A stretch of DNA of 10,811 nt from an uncultured Litorivicinus sp. (GTDB lineage Bacteria > Pseudomonadota > Gammaproteobacteria > Pseudomonadales > Litorivicinaceae): the NCBI GenBank assembly GCA_938091715.1, contig CALKMT010000059.1, forward strand, positions 1 through 10,811. The letters are read 5' to 3'. The notes beneath the pieces are model-generated. The model saw nothing but the letters and a program-made list of their open reading frames with translations, did no database searches and had not been told where the DNA came from. Shown in pieces: positions 7,631-10,811 of this stretch. The position numbers and the translations under genes are program-made. Each line of letters starts with the position of its first letter. The first letter of the stretch is position 1.

Positions 7631-8707
7631 ATGTCGGAACTAAAAAACGACCGATTCCTACGCGCGCTTAACCGCGAGTCGGTCGATGCGACGCCGATCT
7701 GGGTGATGCGCCAAGCCGGTCGTTACCTGCCGGAGTACCGCGCCACCCGGGCGGTCGCTGGCAGCTTTATGGATCTGTGCCGCAATGCTGACCTGGCCTG
7801 CGAGGTCACTCTGCAGCCATTGGAGCGTTTCGATCTGGATGCGTCGATTTTGTTCAGTGACATTCTGACCATCCCGGATGCCATGGGCTTGGGCCTGGAG
7901 TTCACAGCCGGTGAAGGCCCGACGTTCAAAAACCCAATCCGCACCGAAGCAGACGTGGCGGCCCTGCCGCAGTTGAACGTCGAGAGCGATCTGGATTACG
8001 TCATGAACGCCGTGCGCACCATTCGCTCGGCCCTCGGCGGTCGTGTTCCGCTGATCGGATTCTCGGGTTCGCCCTGGACTTTGGCGACCTACATGATCGA
8101 AGGCGCGGGCAGCAAGGAATACCCCCATGCCAAGGGCATGCTGTACGGCCAGCCCGACGTCATGCACGCGCTGATGGACCATTTGGCCGACACCGTGGCG
8201 GACTATTTAAATGCCCAAATTCGCGCGGGCGCCCAAGCGGTACAAATTTTTGATACCTGGGGCGGAGCTCTGCCCTATGCGCAATACGCTGAATTCAGTT
8301 TGGCCAGCATGCAGCGCGTGGTCGACCGATTGATTCGTCACCACGATGGGCGCAAGGTGCCGGTTATCCTGTTCACCAAGGGCGGTGGTGCCTGGCTTGA
8401 GGCCATGGCCAACACCGGTTGCGATGCGCTGGGTCTGGATTGGACCTGCGACATCGGCGATGCCCGCCAGCGGGTTGGCCAGCAGGTAGCCCTGCAAGGC
8501 AATTTGGATCCCGGCACCTTGTTTGGATCCGATGAGGCGGTAGCCCGGGAAGCCCGGCGCATTTTGGATGCCTTTGGGCCGCATCGCGGACATGTGTTTA
8601 ATCTAGGCCACGGCATCAGTCAGTTCGCCAACGCGGATCGGGTCAAAACCCTGGTCGACACCGTGCACGAGCATTCAGCGAAACTGCACGCTAGGGCCGA
8701 TAGCTAA
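7631..8707 (+). CDS. hemE: Uroporphyrinogen decarboxylase
   Basis: HemE (358 residues, the usual length) removes the four acetate carboxyls of uroporphyrinogen III to give coproporphyrinogen III in haem biosynthesis. It is a cofactor-free cytosolic TIM-barrel enzyme. The signature MRQAGRYLPEYR (26-37) carries the substrate-binding arginines R27 and R31. Asp77 (in ILFSDIL) is the catalytic or pyrrole-binding aspartate, Tyr154 lies in TYMIEG, and His327 in FNLGHGI; these correspond to human R37, R41, D86, Y164 and H339. All are present, so the enzyme should be active. The gene starts 3 bp after gltD, with its Shine-Dalgarno sequence in gltD, so it is probably cotranscribed with gltBD. The gltD-hemE adjacency is, from memory, also seen in Pseudomonas. 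The last 17 bp overlap the convergent dnaE2 gene, and no terminator is visible after the stop. Confidence 0.97.
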   Translation: MSELKNDRFLRALNRESVDATPIWVMRQAGRYLPEYRATRAVAGSFMDLCRNADLACEVTLQPLERFDLDASILFSDILTIPDAMGLGLEFTAGEGPTFKNPIRTEADVAALPQLNVESDLDYVMNAVRTIRSALGGRVPLIGFSGSPWTLATYMIEGAGSKEYPHAKGMLYGQPDVMHALMDHLADTVADYLNAQIRAGAQAVQIFDTWGGALPYAQYAEFSLASMQRVVDRLIRHHDGRKVPVILFTKGGGAWLEAMANTGCDALGLDWTCDIGDARQRVGQQVALQGNLDPGTLFGSDEAVAREARRILDAFGPHRGHVFNLGHGISQFANADRVKTLVDTVHEHSAKLHARADS

Positions 8708-10811
8708 CGTTCTTGACGGGCAATTCGCCTAACAGGGAATCACAGTTGATCAGGTGGTCCACAATCAGGTGGGTCACGCCCTGCTGGTGTTGAATCGCGC
8801 CGCGCACCCGCCACAGCCTTGAGGTCAGCAAAATGCCTCGATAGCGATCCACGCGATCGGGCCACAGGATTAAATTGCTGTTGCCGGTTTCGTCTTCCAA
8901 GGTCGCAAACATCACACCACCCGCCGAGCCTGGCCGCTGACGCCCCGTTACCAAACCGGCCAGTTCTATCCGTGTGCCATCGGCTAGGGTATTCAGATCC
9001 TGATGGCGGTACGAGCCTCGAATGGCGCGGTGATTTCTCAGTAAGGCCATGGGGTGTGTGCGCAGGGTAAACCCCAGTGCCCGATAGTCTTCGATGACTT
9101 GCTGCCCCTCGGCCGCCGGCGCTAGGGTCGATGTCTCGGTTTCGATCCCCAATCCGGCTAACAAGGGCAACTGCCAGGCTGAATCGGCCAGAGCCCAGCG
9201 TGCGGCCTGGCGGTGCTGACCGAGCGAATCCAAGGCCCCTGCGCCGGCCAACTTTTCCAATCCTGCTGCGCTTAACCCGCTGCGCCGAGCTAAATCATCC
9301 AAGGACTGAAAAGGGCCCTGGGCACGGGCCAGTAGCAGTTGATTTAGCGCCGCTTGAGGCAGGCCTTTGATGGCCCTTAGCCCAACCCGAATGCCCGGCG
9401 AGTCCGCCTGCTCGTAAAGTGAATAGTCGTAGTCTGATTGGTTAACGCAGGGACCCAGCACCGAGATGTCGTTGCGGCGGGCTTCTTGCAGCAGTTGCGA
9501 GGGCGAGTAAAACCCCATGGGGTAGCTGTTCAGTAACCCGCAGTAAAAAGCGGCGGGCACATGGCACTTAAGCCAGGCAGATACATAGACCAGCAGGGCA
9601 AAGCTTGCGGAATGAGATTCTGGGAACCCGTACTTGCCAAAGCCTTTCATTTGCTCGAACAGTCGTTGGGCGAAATCCAACGAATGGCCCCGAGCCAACA
9701 TCCCATTGACCAACTTGTCTTGAAAATGATCCAGGCCGCCGTCCTTTTTCCAGGCGGCCATGGCACGGCGCAACGCGTCCGCTTCGCCCGCCGAAAAGCC
9801 CGCTGCCACCATGGCTAGCTGGATGACCTGCTCTTGAAAAATCGGCACCCCCAAGGTGCGCCCCAAAACGCTTTGCACCGCCTCATTGGGGTACACAACA
9901 GGCTCGAGCCCCTGACGTCTGCGCAAATACGGATGCACCATGTCACCCTGAATGGGGCCAGGGCGCACCAGGGCGATTTGAATGACCAAGTCGTAGTAAC
10001 AGCGGGGTTGTAGGCGGGGCAGCATCGACATCTGGGCCCGGGATTCGACCTGAAAAACGCCCATCGATTGCCCTTGGCACAGCATCTGATAGGTGTCGGG
10101 ATCCTCGGCGGGGATGTCTTGTAATTCGAATCGATCGGCAATTGCCCCGCCATAGCTTGGGTGGGTTTGTCGCCACTGACGGGCCAGGTCCATTGCCCGG
10201 CGAATAGCACTCAGCATGCCCAGTGCCAGAACATCCAGTTTCAACAGGCCCAAGGCTTCGATGTCGTCCTTGTCCCACTGCACAATCGTGCGTTCGGGCA
10301 TTGAGGCATTCTCGATGGGCACCCATTGGGACAGCGGTCCGTCGGAGATCACAAACCCCCCGACGTGCTGGGATAGGTGCCGTGGCTGCCCTTGAATGGC
10401 ACGTACCCAGCGCAAAAATAACTGAAACCTGGGGGTTTGGTGATCAATCCCTTGATCCTCAAAATAGCTTTCTAGTCCATCGGCTTTGGCCCACCAAGAC
10501 AGACTTTTACTTAGTTTTTTTAGTAACCCTTCGTCCATGCCCAAGGCCCGCCCCACATCCCGAATGGCCGACTTGGGGCGATAGGTGATGACGGTCGCAG
10601 CAATGGCCGCCCGTTCTCGCCCATAGCGGGTGTACAGGTATTGAATGACCTCCTCGCGGCGATGATGTTCAAAGTCGACATCAATGTCCGGCGGCTCGTT
10701 ACGCTCTTTGCTGATAAAGCGTTCGAATAAAACATCAACCCGGGCGGGGTCGACCTCGGTGATGAACAGGCAAAAACACACCGCGCTGTTGGCGGCACTG
10801 CCGCGCCCCTG
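8691..10811 (-). CDS. dnaE2: Error-prone DNA polymerase DnaE2/ImuC, C-terminal two thirds (5' end off window)
   Basis: This is a paralogue of the DNA polymerase III alpha subunit used in damage-induced translesion synthesis and mutagenesis, normally with ImuA and ImuB. It runs leftward; 706 residues are visible, of roughly 1000-1080 usual for the family. The frame is open to the right edge, entering at QGRGSAANSA, so the GTG at 10781 is internal and the PHP domain and true start are missing. The catalytic aspartates are present: the first two D residues of PDIDVDF (10671-10691) and the D of LKLDVLALGML (codon 10233-10235). Further on are the thumb/fingers region with GKYGFPESHSASFALLVYVSAWLK, here read as two adjoining motifs (GKYGFPESHS and ASFALLVYVSAWLK), a helix-hairpin-helix region (SGLSAAGLEKLAGAGAL) and an OB fold (from about IELAGLVTGRQ). 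The DnaE-type tau-binding tail is absent, as expected for DnaE2. An A7 tract lies at 10515-10521. SOS control is expected, but any LexA site is off the window. Confidence 0.93.
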   Translation of the reverse strand, partial: QGRGSAANSAVCFCLFITEVDPARVDVLFERFISKERNEPPDIDVDFEHHRREEVIQYLYTRYGRERAAIAATVITYRPKSAIRDVGRALGMDEGLLKKLSKSLSWWAKADGLESYFEDQGIDHQTPRFQLFLRWVRAIQGQPRHLSQHVGGFVISDGPLSQWVPIENASMPERTIVQWDKDDIEALGLLKLDVLALGMLSAIRRAMDLARQWRQTHPSYGGAIADRFELQDIPAEDPDTYQMLCQGQSMGVFQVESRAQMSMLPRLQPRCYYDLVIQIALVRPGPIQGDMVHPYLRRRQGLEPVVYPNEAVQSVLGRTLGVPIFQEQVIQLAMVAAGFSAGEADALRRAMAAWKKDGGLDHFQDKLVNGMLARGHSLDFAQRLFEQMKGFGKYGFPESHSASFALLVYVSAWLKCHVPAAFYCGLLNSYPMGFYSPSQLLQEARRNDISVLGPCVNQSDYDYSLYEQADSPGIRVGLRAIKGLPQAALNQLLLARAQGPFQSLDDLARRSGLSAAGLEKLAGAGALDSLGQHRQAARWALADSAWQLPLLAGLGIETETSTLAPAAEGQQVIEDYRALGFTLRTHPMALLRNHRAIRGSYRHQDLNTLADGTRIELAGLVTGRQRPGSAGGVMFATLEDETGNSNLILWPDRVDRYRGILLTSRLWRVRGAIQHQQGVTHLIVDHLINCDSLLGELPVKNVSYRP

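Noticed and set aside
10779..10781. GTG at 10781 as the true start of dnaE2
   Set aside because: The frame continues to the window edge with QGRGSAANSA, a conserved internal segment of DnaE-family polymerases, so the gene is merely cut by the window.

Overview
The window looks like a chromosomal core region of a moderately GC-rich gammaproteobacterium. The order aroB – DamX-like SPOR protein – gltB – gltD – hemE is, from memory, the order found in Pseudomonas and related Pseudomonadales/Oceanospirillales. The products also resemble those lineages: a glutamate synthase large subunit of 1480 residues with a very short propeptide, and a 473-residue small subunit. I cannot name the genus from the sequence alone.

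Layout: bases 1-256 (+) are the 3' end of aroB (3-dehydroquinate synthase). Its stop codon overlaps the start of a 453-residue membrane protein (253-1614, +) with an ATPase-like N-terminal domain, one transmembrane helix, a proline-rich linker and a C-terminal SPOR domain. A 138-bp gap follows (1615-1752); it is the only sizeable intergenic stretch, and it probably holds the gltB leader and promoter. Then come gltB (1753-6195, +, TTG start), gltD (6206-7627, +) and hemE (7631-8707, +), spaced 10 and 3 bp apart and probably one operon. On the minus strand, convergent with hemE and overlapping its last 17 bp, is the 3' two thirds of dnaE2/imuC (8691-10811), an error-prone DNA polymerase III alpha paralogue. 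Its N-terminal PHP region lies beyond the right edge.

How the genes relate: GltB and GltD together make glutamate from glutamine and 2-oxoglutarate using NADPH. In this type of bacterium glutamate (as glutamyl-tRNA) is also the usual precursor of haem, and HemE performs a later haem step, so the gltBD-hemE pairing is metabolically coherent. AroB serves aromatic amino acid synthesis, and the SPOR protein is expected at the division septum. DnaE2 belongs to DNA-damage-induced mutagenesis and is functionally unrelated to its neighbours.

No mobile element, CRISPR array, rRNA, tRNA or clearly novel system was found, and no gene-free stretch exceeds 300 bases. The points most worth a second look are the degenerate nucleotide-binding motifs of the DamX-like protein, an A7 tract phased as a -1 slippery heptamer inside dnaE2, a 29-codon leader ORF whose stop overlaps the gltB TTG start, and the terminator-less convergent overlap of hemE and dnaE2.
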